Source of the DNA: Billgrantia montanilacus
GTDB lineage: Bacteria > Pseudomonadota > Gammaproteobacteria > Pseudomonadales > Halomonadaceae
Assembly: GCF_003336675.1 (NCBI RefSeq)
Contig: NZ_QPII01000003.1
Location: 124,001 to 188,000, forward strand
Length of the DNA: 64,000 bases
Direction: 5' to 3'
In this document: positions 13,967 through 21,715 of the stretch, in pieces
How the letters are laid out: each line of letters starts with the position of its first letter
How positions within the stretch are numbered: the first letter of the stretch is position 1
The notes under the pieces: model-generated
Told to the model about the DNA's origin: nothing
The model's database searches: none
Seen by the model: the letters and a program-made list of their open reading frames with translations, nothing else
Position numbers and translations under genes: made by a program

Positions 13967-16855
13967 ATGGCAGATTTGGAAAAAAGCGTAGCGATAATCT
14001 TCGAAGGCGTTGATGCCATGGGTGCGGGCGTTACGTCAGTCACCAGGCAGCTCGACAACGTGGCCGGCAGCGTCCAGGGCGCCGCCCAGCCCCTTGCCGA
14101 CTTCACCTATGGGGTGCTGAAGGCACAGACCGCGCTGCTGGCAACCGGCGCCGCTGTAACCGGCCTGGCCGTGAAGGTGTCCGGGGACTTTGACGCCAGC
14201 TTTCGAGAGATCACTACCCTGCTGGATGAGTCGGGCGACTCCCTGGACGGGCTGCGCTCGGGGATCCTCGATTACGCCACCGACAGCACGCAATCCATCG
14301 ACACGATCACTGGCGCCTACTACAACCTGATTTCGGCCGGCAATGACACGACCGAAGCTATGACCTTGCTGGGCGCCGCCGAGCAACTGGCAGTCGGCGG
14401 TAAGACGGATCTTGATACCGCCGCCAAGTCGCTGGCCGGCACGCTGAGTGCCTACGGCGCTGAAGCCAGCGAGGCGAGCGACTACACCGATACGCTTTTC
14501 GTGGCCATGGCCAACGGCATGACGACCATCGGTGAACTGGCAAGCGGCCTTCCCAACATCACCGGCCTGGCCTCACAGCTTGGCGTGGACTTCGACACCC
14601 TTTCCTCTGCCGTGTCGGCTCTGACTACCACCGGCCTATCGACCAGCCAGGCAGTAACACAGGTTGGCGCCGCCCTGAATTCGATCATGGGCCCCTCACA
14701 GCAAGCGCGGACGCTGGCGGAAGAGCTGGGAATCGAGTTCAGCGCAACGGCTCTGCGAAGCATGGGCCTGGCCGACTTCATGGACATGCTCGCTGAGGCC
14801 ACTGGCGGCAGCGAGGAGCAAATGCGCACCTTGTTTGGCTCCTCCGAGGCGACCAAGGGCATGTTGTCGCTGATGGGGCCTGTGGCCGAAGCCTTCGCCG
14901 ATGGCCTGGAGGACATGGAGAACAAGGCCGGCGCGACAGCCACCGCTTTCGAGAAGATGGCCGGCACCGTCGAGCAGGGTTCGCAGAAGATCAAAAACGC
15001 CATGACCGTGGCGCTGATCAACCTGGGGGATCCGCTACTCGATTCGTTCGGGGGCATTCAGGAAGCCATTGCCGCCATCTTCAATGCCATCGGCATATCG
15101 TTGAACGATGGCCAGCTCAATCAGTTTGTCGAACAACTCGAGAGCGTATTCCAGGCGATGGAGGCCAAGCTACAGGCTGTCGCCGCCAACCTCCCCGAAG
15201 CCCTGGAGTCGGCCGACTGGAGCGGGTTCCTCAACGGTATTGAGGCGATCCGCGAAGCCATCGGCGGAATATTCAACAACGCTGACATCACCAGCGCCGA
15301 AGGCCTCGCATCGGTAATCGAGACGCTGGGCACCGGCTTCGAGATGCTGAGCCAATACACCGCCGGGACAATCACCGCCCTGGTGCCGTTCATCGAGCAG
15401 CTTGCCGACCTGGCCAGCTGGATCATGAAGATAGACCCCGAGTGGGTTGCGCTGATGGGCAAGATTGGCGGGGGTGCCGTCGTCTTGACCACGGTGCTGA
15501 GCGTCTTCAGCAGCCTGCTGGGCATCATCAACGGCCTGGCCGGAGCCAAGGGCGCGATCCCGGCGATGACCGCCGCAACCGGCAAGCTGGCAGCTGTGAT
15601 GGGCGCTACCGGCGCCGCTGGGCTTGTCGGCGCTGCTGGCCTGGCTGCCGGCGCCCTGGTCTACCTGACGGGCAAGGCAACGGACTACCTGCTGGGGATC
15701 GGCGACATCGAGGAGGCCCAGGGCAAGCTGCTGGATGCTGTCGATGAATCCGCCAAAGGGATGGTGGAAAACTACGATGACCTGTTCGATGCCATCGAGG
15801 ACGGGACCGTCACCTGGGATCACGCCACTGGCCAGTGGATCAAATCTACCGGGGAGGTGAATACCGCCCTGGGGGCCATGGTGCGGGAGACTGACGAAGC
15901 CGCCAATAGCACGCGGACGATTTCAGAGGCCGCCGTACAGGCCGCTCAATCCGTGGCCGGCACTGGCACCTCCATCATGGAAGGGGTCAATGCCTGGAAC
16001 GAGTGGCGTGCCGCGCTGGCAGCTGCGAACCAGCAAGCCGAACAGACCGAGCAGGCGCATTCGACCAATGCGGACACGCTCTGGAGCTACATCAACGGCA
16101 TCGAAGAATCTGCCGAGGCCTGGGAAAAGCTCAACGACAACACCTATCAGGCCGTCGATAACAGCCGCCAGATCGAGGAGGCCTTAGGCAAGGTACGCAG
16201 CCAGTTCGAGGCGGGGATGATCGATGAAGATGCCTACGATGCCATGGTGGCCACCCTTGGCGACATGAAGACTGGCAGCATCGAAGCCGGCGAGGGAATC
16301 AGCATCATGGGCAAGGACATGGAGGATGCTGGCAAGCAGCTTGATAAAACCACAGGCCAGGCCCTCGACCTTGAGATGCAGCTGAATGAGCTGGCCAGCA
16401 ACCAGCGCATCAAGGCCATGGAGTTCACGGCCGACCTTCAGATTGCTCAGGTAGAGGCCGAGACCAAGCGCCTCGAAGTGATGTTCGACAGCCTCGACAA
16501 CACCATCACCAGCACCGGCGAGACCCTGGAGTCCCTGACCGGAAACCTGGCCGGGTTCAGTTCCCGGCACTCCAGCGGCTACCGTGAAATGCTCGAGATC
16601 ATCAAGAACGAAGAAAAGCGGCGTGATAAGGCTATCGATGCCCAGGTTGAGCACGTCAAAGCATCAACGGAAAACATGCAGGCCCGCACCAAGGCGCTCC
16701 AGGACGGCGATGGATTGATCAAGATCGAAAGCGACGGTCTGGAGCCCGCCCTGGAGATGATCATGTGGAACATCATCGAGCGGGTACAGCTGCGGGCAAA
16801 TGCCGAAGGCGCCGAGTTCCTGTTAGGTCTGAATGGTCCGGGGGGTGGCGTATGA
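13967..16855 (+). CDS. Phage tail tape-measure protein (TP901/PhageMin_Tail type), full length
   Basis: A 962-residue protein. Residues about 60-330 carry the TP901-type core: FREITTLLDESGDSLDGLRS, then LAVGGKTDLDTAAKSLAGTL, GELASGLPNITGLASQLGVD and GLSTSQAVTQVGAALNSIM. A Gly/Ala-rich hydrophobic segment at about 490-570 (GGGAVVLTTVLSVFSSLLGI, AAGLVGAAGLAAGALVYLTG) is typical of the membrane-inserting part. The C-terminus is coiled-coil. Tape measures set the tail tube length and help DNA entry. At about 0.15 nm per helical residue this chain would span up to about 144 nm. No other tail gene is present. It is coupled to the next gene by ATGA and intact, so it is probably functional. Confidence 0.88.
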   Translation: MADLEKSVAIIFEGVDAMGAGVTSVTRQLDNVAGSVQGAAQPLADFTYGVLKAQTALLATGAAVTGLAVKVSGDFDASFREITTLLDESGDSLDGLRSGILDYATDSTQSIDTITGAYYNLISAGNDTTEAMTLLGAAEQLAVGGKTDLDTAAKSLAGTLSAYGAEASEASDYTDTLFVAMANGMTTIGELASGLPNITGLASQLGVDFDTLSSAVSALTTTGLSTSQAVTQVGAALNSIMGPSQQARTLAEELGIEFSATALRSMGLADFMDMLAEATGGSEEQMRTLFGSSEATKGMLSLMGPVAEAFADGLEDMENKAGATATAFEKMAGTVEQGSQKIKNAMTVALINLGDPLLDSFGGIQEAIAAIFNAIGISLNDGQLNQFVEQLESVFQAMEAKLQAVAANLPEALESADWSGFLNGIEAIREAIGGIFNNADITSAEGLASVIETLGTGFEMLSQYTAGTITALVPFIEQLADLASWIMKIDPEWVALMGKIGGGAVVLTTVLSVFSSLLGIINGLAGAKGAIPAMTAATGKLAAVMGATGAAGLVGAAGLAAGALVYLTGKATDYLLGIGDIEEAQGKLLDAVDESAKGMVENYDDLFDAIEDGTVTWDHATGQWIKSTGEVNTALGAMVRETDEAANSTRTISEAAVQAAQSVAGTGTSIMEGVNAWNEWRAALAAANQQAEQTEQAHSTNADTLWSYINGIEESAEAWEKLNDNTYQAVDNSRQIEEALGKVRSQFEAGMIDEDAYDAMVATLGDMKTGSIEAGEGISIMGKDMEDAGKQLDKTTGQALDLEMQLNELASNQRIKAMEFTADLQIAQVEAETKRLEVMFDSLDNTITSTGETLESLTGNLAGFSSRHSSGYREMLEIIKNEEKRRDKAIDAQVEHVKASTENMQARTKALQDGDGLIKIESDGLEPALEMIMWNIIERVQLRANAEGAEFLLGLNGPGGGV

Positions 16856-17298
16856 CCGGCATTGACCCGACTCACTCCCCGGCCATGCGCGATCTGCTGA
16901 TCAGAATCGCTGCCAGCCGGATGGCGCTCAAGGAGTCCCGCAAGACACTGGACCAGGCCCGAGAAGACTTCGCAGAGCTGACCCGGCAAGTTCGGCCCCT
17001 GGGTGATCCGGTGCTAACTGAGGCCGGCGAAGCCCTGGCCACCGCCCCCAATGATAAGCGCCTTATCCCGTTCCGAGAATTCACCGATGGGCTGATCAGT
17101 CTGGCGCAAAAGCACTCCCCCGAGGATGCAGAGCGCGCCCGCCTGATGGGCATGGTAGATCAAGCCAGCAAAACCATGAGCAAGGCCCAGGAGGCTCGCC
17201 AGTACGAGCTATGCGCCCTGCTGCGAATGAACACCTTGGCACGGGAAGCCGAAGCTCTCTATGCGCTGGAGCGCAAGCAAGGGGGAGGGATTCACTGA
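16852..17298 (+). CDS. Hypothetical helical protein downstream of the tape measure (148 aa)
   Basis: A 148-residue mostly helical, charged protein (MTGIDPTHSPAMRDLLIRIA; ESRKTLDQAREDFAELTRQV; LREAEALYALERKQ-like end). It starts within the tape-measure stop and its own stop shares a base with the next start (TGATG). Its position suggests a tape-measure partner, chaperone or tail-assembly factor; this is inference from context alone. Confidence 0.6.
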   Translation: MTGIDPTHSPAMRDLLIRIAASRMALKESRKTLDQAREDFAELTRQVRPLGDPVLTEAGEALATAPNDKRLIPFREFTDGLISLAQKHSPEDAERARLMGMVDQASKTMSKAQEARQYELCALLRMNTLAREAEALYALERKQGGGIH

Positions 17299-17753
17299 TG
17301 CCGCCGACTATGATCCGCGAACTTCGTGAGAAAGCCGCCGCTGCCCGCCAGCGCCGCGACTATCACCACCGCCAGTTCAACCAAGCCCTTGCCAACCTGA
17401 AGACACTCGGTAGCCACTGCCCTGGCGTGAGCTGTCCGCGAGTCCAGGCGGCAGGCCTGGTGCTGGCAAAAGCCACTCGAAGTGAGGTGCATGCGCCTTT
17501 CATGACCTTTGCCGATGCCATCCGCGACCATGCCCGCGACCTGCCGAAAAATAGCAGGGGGGATGGAGTGAAGCGCCTGGCGAACCGGGCCGTAGGCTAC
17601 ATGCGAGAGCTGGCCCACCACGTCGATCGAGAGGCGGCAGCGCAGCGAGAATTACAGCTGTTCCAATACACGCTGGAAACTATCGAAGCCGGCACCCAAG
17701 CCGCCAAAGACAGCGAGGCCAGTGAGACGGCCAGCGCCAGGTGGGCCAAGTGA
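17298..17753 (+). CDS. Hypothetical helical protein (151 aa)
   Basis: A 151-residue protein rich in Arg, Ala and His (MIRELREKAAAARQRRDYHH; FADAIRDHARDLPKN) with a CPGVSCPRV cysteine pair. It is mainly alpha-helical. It is coupled to the preceding gene (TGATG) and ends the tape-measure operon. No family recognised. It could belong with the preceding gene to a chaperone or tail-modifying pair. Confidence 0.6.
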   Translation: MPPTMIRELREKAAAARQRRDYHHRQFNQALANLKTLGSHCPGVSCPRVQAAGLVLAKATRSEVHAPFMTFADAIRDHARDLPKNSRGDGVKRLANRAVGYMRELAHHVDREAAAQRELQLFQYTLETIEAGTQAAKDSEASETASARWAK

Positions 17754-17848
17754 TCACCGTGCCAGCTCTGATTCAGGGCCAGAGGCCATACGCCTGTGGA
17801 GCGTGGGCTGCCGGCGAAGTGCCGATGGCTCCAGAGAAGTGGCGCGAG

Positions 17849-18103
17849 CTACTGGCCACCCCGTTCAGCTGCCTTCTGGCGTTCATTCATTTCCGTGATT
17901 GCCTGGTGGACCTCCCTTTCCTGAGTCCCGGTAACCCAGCCGGTAAGGGTAGCCATGAAAAGCAGCACCCCCGCGATGACATAGACCCACCAAGGGCCGG
18001 CCCATTCGAGCCAAATACCGGCGGCCACTGGGATCAGGACGGCCGCGACAAAACACCAGACAGCCGCTGTGCCCCCCTGCTCTTCAACTTTGTTCTGTGC
18101 CAT
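17849..18103 (-). CDS. Small two-helix membrane protein (84 aa)
   Basis: An 84-residue minus-strand protein with two transmembrane segments (WCFVAAVLIPVAAGIWL and WWVYVIAGVLLFMATLTGWV) and a charged C-terminal tail. It sits alone and opposite between the tape-measure and terminase operons. The size and topology fit a class II holin or a superinfection-exclusion-type membrane protein, but no family signature is visible. A GGGGG stretch precedes the ATG. Confidence 0.55.
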   Translation of the reverse strand: MAQNKVEEQGGTAAVWCFVAAVLIPVAAGIWLEWAGPWWVYVIAGVLLFMATLTGWVTGTQEREVHQAITEMNERQKAAERGGQ

Positions 18104-18341
18104 GCGCTTGCCCCCGGCGATGTGTGGCTAGTCAGTGTAGCGCAACGTAACAAAACGCCGGGTCCTCCCTGGCCACCTACCCCCATCCATGGGGCCGCCG
18201 AGTCCTGGCTCTCGGCAATTTTTCGGCATTCCAGGGCGCTCCACCACAGGTGCCTGAGAGCCGCACAGGGCGCCGCCTCTGGCCTTATGGAGGTGAGCAT
18301 CAAGCGCCGGCAGGCCGGACCGCTGATGTACAGGTGCTGCC
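18104..18341. other. Non-coding region upstream of terS, candidate packaging (cos-like) site
   Basis: About 240 bases without a gene directly before the small terminase gene, the usual place of cos in Nu1-type phages. It contains GGGTCCTCCCTGGCCA (18160-18175), the near-palindrome CCATCCATGG (18184-18193) and a T-rich CAATTTTTCGGCATT (18218-18232). GGGTCCT-type sequences remind me of lambdoid and HK97-like cohesive-end regions. This is weak, unaligned evidence. Confidence 0.3.
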
Positions 18342-18848
18342 ATGGGTGAGGTAGTCAGCAGAGGGCGTGCCTACGAGTGGTCGGTGAACCGTATCGCCGA
18401 GGCCATTGGCCGCGACCGTCGCACCGTGTCCCGCGTGGTTCGCGAGTCTGCTATTCCACCTGCTGGCACCTTGCGCGGCAACCCTGTTTACCGGCTAGCC
18501 GATGTCGTGGACGCCATGACCGCCCGCCAGTCAGAGACAGCCGGCCCGCCCAGCATTGACGAGCTGATGCCACAAGACAGGAAGGCGTGGTTCCAGAGCG
18601 AAAACGAGCGCGTAAAGCTAGATCGCGAACTGCGAAACCTGGTGCCAGTTGAAGAGGCGCAGCGGGAAATGAGCATCCTGGCCAAGGCAATGGCAAGTGG
18701 TCTCGATTCATTGGCCGACATGCTGGAGCGCGATGCCGGCCTGCCGCCGGAGGCGATTGAACAAGTCGAGCGCGTGACGGATGCGCTACGCGAACAAATG
18801 TATCAGGCCATCGTGGCCGATGACGACGAAGACGCCGCCAGGGCGTGA
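18342..18848 (+). CDS. terS: Small terminase subunit-like protein (Nu1/DUF1441 type)
   Basis: A 168-residue protein. The N-terminal winged helix SVNRIAEAIGRDRRTVSRVV followed by GTLRGNPVYRLADVVDAM matches the lambda Nu1/DUF1441 DNA-recognition domain. MPQDRKAWFQSENERVKLDR, then LRNLVPVEEAQREMSILAKA and LADMLERDAGLPPEAIEQVE form the helical oligomerisation part. TerS selects the DNA to be packaged. In PICI-type satellites a resident TerS redirects the helper's large terminase to the satellite genome. No large terminase is present, which supports that reading. Confidence 0.8.
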   Translation: MGEVVSRGRAYEWSVNRIAEAIGRDRRTVSRVVRESAIPPAGTLRGNPVYRLADVVDAMTARQSETAGPPSIDELMPQDRKAWFQSENERVKLDRELRNLVPVEEAQREMSILAKAMASGLDSLADMLERDAGLPPEAIEQVERVTDALREQMYQAIVADDDEDAARA

Positions 18849-18883
18849 CAAGAACCACCACACCGTGAAACCGAGGAGGCAAC

Positions 18884-19957
18884 ATGGCCACCGCAACTAA
18901 GAGCAAGATCACCACCCGCACCTTCGCCAGCTGGGGGGATTGGTTCGAGACCCTGAAGGCGAAGCAGGCAGAACTCGCCGAAGTTCCCGGCATCGGCAAA
19001 GTACAGGATGAGGTGAAGCGCGCCCGCAATGGCCTGGAGCACGCCATCCGATCCGCCAACGGTAGTGGCGCCATGCCGCTCCGTGCGTACCACTACACCA
19101 TCCAGGGCGATGAAACCTCCGAGGACATGGCAGCTGAGGCAAAGCGCCTCGCCGACATTCTGAGCCAGATCCTCCGGGCAAATAATCGCCACGCTAATCC
19201 CGAGCGCGACCAGTTCGCACGCGCCACGTTGAGCGCTATCAGCGTCCACCTGGAAGCCCTCAATGAGGCAACCACCGAACTCGAACGCCTGACTACCCGG
19301 CGTGAAGCCTTAGCGGCTGAGCTGGAAGCCATCGAGGGAAAGGCGCCGAAAGCCAGCGCCTCCACGCTTGGCGATATGCGCAAGGAGGTTGAAAACGCCG
19401 AGGGTGAGCGCGACCGCATCGAGACCACCTTACGGAACATGGACAGCGATGAAGGCCCCTTGCAACTGAGCCAGGATGCCGAGCGGGCTGCCATGGAGCG
19501 CCTTGAAGAAGCCGAAGCGCTGGCCGCGATGGGTGAGGCGGGCAGTGACGAGGTGAAGGACGCCAAGGAGGCGGCCGCAAAGGCTGCCGATGCGCTGGCG
19601 AAGGAACAGAAGCAATACCGTGATATGGTCGCCGCTCGACGCGGGCTGGAGCGCAAGTTGGAAGGTGCAGACCAGACTCTGGCCACCGTGCGGAGCGTTT
19701 ACCACACCGCCCTGGACCGGGTACGGCAAGCCGACCTCGCCGCCCGCGAGAGCGCCCTGGTGGAGAAGATCGAGGCCATGCGCGATGACCTGGCCGACCT
19801 TGACCGCATCTATGCGGACTTGGAGGAGGCGAACCCGGAAGCCAGCTACGGCCGCGCCCGACTGACGGCGACAATGCCATACCTTCACCACCACCCGAGC
19901 CGCGACCTGTTCAACAGCAATGGTCTCGAAGTGACGGCAGCCGGCATCGAGGAGTGA
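18884..19957 (+). CDS. Long coiled-coil protein (357 aa), unknown, next to terS
   Basis: A 357-residue Ala/Glu/Arg-rich protein. Residues about 120-320 form a long predicted coiled coil (ATTELERLTTRREALAAELE; EKQYRDMVAARRGLERKL-like; ESALVEKIEAMRDDLADLDR). The N-terminal 100 residues are a separate domain with AYHYTIQGDETSEDMA. GAGGAGG precedes the ATG and a terminator follows. Coiled-coil scaffolds that alter capsid size are known in satellites (Sid, CpmB and TcaP). The position beside terS makes a morphogenetic role plausible, but I see no homology. Confidence 0.6.
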   Translation: MATATKSKITTRTFASWGDWFETLKAKQAELAEVPGIGKVQDEVKRARNGLEHAIRSANGSGAMPLRAYHYTIQGDETSEDMAAEAKRLADILSQILRANNRHANPERDQFARATLSAISVHLEALNEATTELERLTTRREALAAELEAIEGKAPKASASTLGDMRKEVENAEGERDRIETTLRNMDSDEGPLQLSQDAERAAMERLEEAEALAAMGEAGSDEVKDAKEAAAKAADALAKEQKQYRDMVAARRGLERKLEGADQTLATVRSVYHTALDRVRQADLAARESALVEKIEAMRDDLADLDRIYADLEEANPEASYGRARLTATMPYLHHHPSRDLFNSNGLEVTAAGIEE

Positions 19958-20052
19958 CCCAATGACGACCATTCAAAGATTTCCGCCCAGCAACGGGTGA
20001 CATGATCGGTGGGGCTAGCGGGCATTTACTCCTCTCGATGCCCGCATCCTTG

Positions 20053-20076
20053 GGGCCCTTCGGGGCCTCTTTTTTA
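20053..20076 (+). terminator. Rho-independent terminator
   Basis: GGCCC-TTCG-GGGCC (20055-20068) with a stable UUCG loop is followed by CTTTTTTT. It ends the terS/coiled-coil transcript. Confidence 0.88.
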
Positions 20077-20180
20077 TGCCGGCTAACAAGCCTGCATTGG
20101 TGCTGCTATGTGCCAGCAGATCGCACACTACCTATCATCTAGCAATGACGGCGGGTGTGGTTTATTGGTTGCATCGGGCG

Positions 20181-20687
20181 CTAGTGAACGCCCTGGGCAT
20201 AGGAGTTTCGCACCTCTCCATCACAGACCATGACGGAGCGGCGAGGGTTGTACCAGTGCAGATATTTGCAGGTCCTGCCCCCTGACTGAGAAACATTGGT
20301 GCTGTCAGGCGATCCGTACATCCTAACCGCATCCCGCTCACTCATACCTTCAGCCACAATGCCCGTGCGGCGGGCTTGGCGGCGGGCTTCTTCCTCTCGC
20401 TGTCTCTGATGATATGCACGGCTGGCGGTCTCGCGATGACGCTGCGCTTCGCGTCGCTCTCGGGCTGCGCGCTGCTCGGCCAGGCCTGCGCCGGGTGAGG
20501 CGCGGGCGGCACTGCCGCCTGTGCCGCCAGCCATGGAAGATACCGCGCCACTCAGCGGGGCACCACCAGCCCCGTCAGGACATGGCGCGCTCTGGTACAC
20601 CGTCCGTCCATCGATCTCGCATTTGTTCACGGCCAGAGCCGCTCCCGGCGCGAGCATCAGCACCAATCCAACCGCCATAAATTTCAT
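20181..20687 (-). CDS. Exported DUF4124-like protein (168 aa)
   Basis: A 168-residue protein with signal peptide MKFMAVGLVLMLAPGAALA. The mature part begins VNKCEIDGRTVYQSAPCPDG, the pattern of DUF4124 periplasmic proteins (two cysteines around a W/V-Y-Q segment). A long Arg/Glu/Gln helical middle follows, with a C-terminal domain GMSERDAVRMYGSPDSTNVS...CKYLHWYN. The start at 20687 is favoured by GGGGG seven bases upstream; a longer start lies at 20699. It is cargo on the minus strand near attR. Role unknown; a periplasmic exclusion or stress function is conceivable. Confidence 0.65.
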   Translation of the reverse strand: MKFMAVGLVLMLAPGAALAVNKCEIDGRTVYQSAPCPDGAGGAPLSGAVSSMAGGTGGSAARASPGAGLAEQRAARERREAQRHRETASRAYHQRQREEEARRQARRTGIVAEGMSERDAVRMYGSPDSTNVSQSGGRTCKYLHWYNPRRSVMVCDGEVRNSYAQGVH

Positions 20688-20951
20688 CCCTGCCCCCATG
20701 CCTATGTATCTATACGTAACAATAGCACGAAGCGGGAAACTAGCTGATGCTCCGCCAATAGGTGATCCAGTGGCGGTGGGCTATCGCAGCCTTAGGCGTG
20801 AGCGTGGCGAAGGGCTTTAGGGGCTTTGCGGGGGTGGTAGAGGGGGCTTTTCCAGTTATTAAGCCACCTGACTCGATGCTGCATCCATACGACCGAGGTG
20901 AAGCAGGCGAGTGTTTCGGTTTGTCGCGCGTGGTTACCGGCGTGGCGTTAA
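20688..20951. other. Intergenic stretch between two minus-strand cargo genes
   Basis: About 260 bases. Open frames on both strands (for example 20762-20965 plus) have no ribosome site and no family features. I see nothing else that is supportable, beyond an AT-rich TACGTATAGATACAT just before the exported-protein gene that may be its promoter. Confidence 0.35.
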
Positions 20952-21254
20952 TCATTCCGAGATGAGCACCGCGTCGGCCACCTGCCCCAGCTCGCCGGCC
21001 GTATCGCATATCAGCACGACAGGCGCCGGAAGCAACGATACCCCCTGCATCGGTATGAGCATCGCACACGAGCCGTTATGAACCACCTGGAGGCTTATTC
21101 CTGGCTCTACTGCCGGGAGCGCTGCGTATTGCCCTATTGGCTGACCGTCTAGCTCCGTGACGCCGAGGGCATGAAGATCAAGCCATACAGACGAGGCGGG
21201 CCGGGACTTCTCCTGTGGGTCAAAGGCAGGCTTGGTGATGTAGATGGGGACCAT
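20952..21254 (-). CDS. Hypothetical protein (100 aa) near attR
   Basis: A 100-residue protein (MVPIYITKPAFDPQEKSRPA; SSVWLDLHALGVTELDGQPI; AGELGQVADAVLISE), beta-rich with balanced composition. No family is recognised and the ribosome site is weak. It is the last gene before attR and is read towards the element interior. Upstream lie the dyad GCTCATC/GATGAGC (21260-21280) and a LexA-like sequence (21282-21297). Confidence 0.5.
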   Translation of the reverse strand: MVPIYITKPAFDPQEKSRPASSVWLDLHALGVTELDGQPIGQYAALPAVEPGISLQVVHNGSCAMLIPMQGVSLLPAPVVLICDTAGELGQVADAVLISE

Positions 21255-21281
21255 GGTCGGCTCATCGCTGATGGATGAGCA

Positions 21282-21297
21282 CTGTATAACTGGCCAG
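21282..21297. promoter_or_regulatory. LexA-like sequence
   Basis: CTGT-N8-CCAG differs from the gammaproteobacterial LexA consensus CTGT-N8-ACAG at one position; the flanks extend the symmetry to ACTG...CAGT. It lies 28 bases before the gene at 20952-21254. The core is AT-poor compared with strong LexA boxes, so this is only suggestive. Confidence 0.25.
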
Positions 21298-21455
21298 TAT
21301 GAGGGAGTCTAGAGGCAGTTCGCTGGGCCGGCATCTCGGCCCAGCGAAGCCCTCTTTTCTAAGACACGCATCAAGCCCTTGGATGATGGCGTGCTTTATG
21401 GTGGGTAAGGAAAAATATCACCTGCAAGATGCTGATTAATAAATACTGTTGACGG

Positions 21456-21472
21456 GTGTTGGGGAAGTCGAA
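21456..21472. repeat. attR core, 17-bp direct repeat
   Basis: Identical to 5242-5258. Base 21473 onwards continues the comM 5' coding sequence, while 21455 and below is element DNA. Confidence 0.92.
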
Positions 21473-21643
21473 CCCGGCGTTGACCAGAGCGCTGCGGACC
21501 CGCTCGCGGCTCTCCTTGACCGCGGCCTCCGGCAGGCCGACCAGGGTCATGCCCGGCAGGCCGTTGGCCAGATGTACCTCGACGAGTACCTCCGGGGCCT
21601 CCAGCCCCAAGCCGGCCCGGGTGGCAACGATTGCCAGCATCAT
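21456..21643 (-). pseudogene. comM: comM, 5' fragment
   Basis: Encodes the ComM N-terminus, MMLAIVATRAGLGLEAPEVL to ALVNAGFDFPNT, which aligns with the start of E. coli ComM (SIVHTRAALG... GLPGLTMVGLPE). The frame then runs into element sequence (QQYLLISILQVIFFLTHHKA) and stops at 21371, giving a 90-residue truncated product that lacks all ATPase motifs. It keeps the native comM start, so its transcript should still be made. Confidence 0.93.
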
Positions 21644-21715
21644 GCGGTCCCTCGCAGTCAGTGTGCTTGATCGCTACAGATTAGCACTGCTGCATAAAGA
21701 CCGCCGAGCGGCCCG

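Larger units (their letters stand above)
5242..21472. mobile_element. 16.2-kb integrative element in comM, candidate phage satellite
   Basis: The boundaries are defined by the 17-bp direct repeats and the split comM reading frame; an excised circle would be 16,214 bp. Content in order: P4-type integrase, two small genes behind a hairpin leader, AlpA-like regulator, Toprim primase, RecA-fold ATPase, possible iteron origin, ribbon-helix-helix regulator, a coupled small-gene cassette, tape-measure protein, two small genes, Nu1-type TerS, coiled-coil protein and minus-strand cargo. Integrase, AlpA, primase and TerS without capsid, portal or large terminase match the known logic of Gram-negative phage-inducible islands. 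A decayed prophage is the alternative, but most genes here are intact and tightly coupled. Confidence 0.85.

Noticed and set aside
17741..18349. 202-codon plus-strand frame between the tape-measure and terS operons
   Set aside because: Opposite a better supported membrane-protein gene and overlaps the probable cos region; composition is atypical.
20762..20965. 67-codon plus frame and its minus-strand counterpart (20740-21069) between cargo genes
   Set aside because: No ribosome sites and no motif; probably chance frames.
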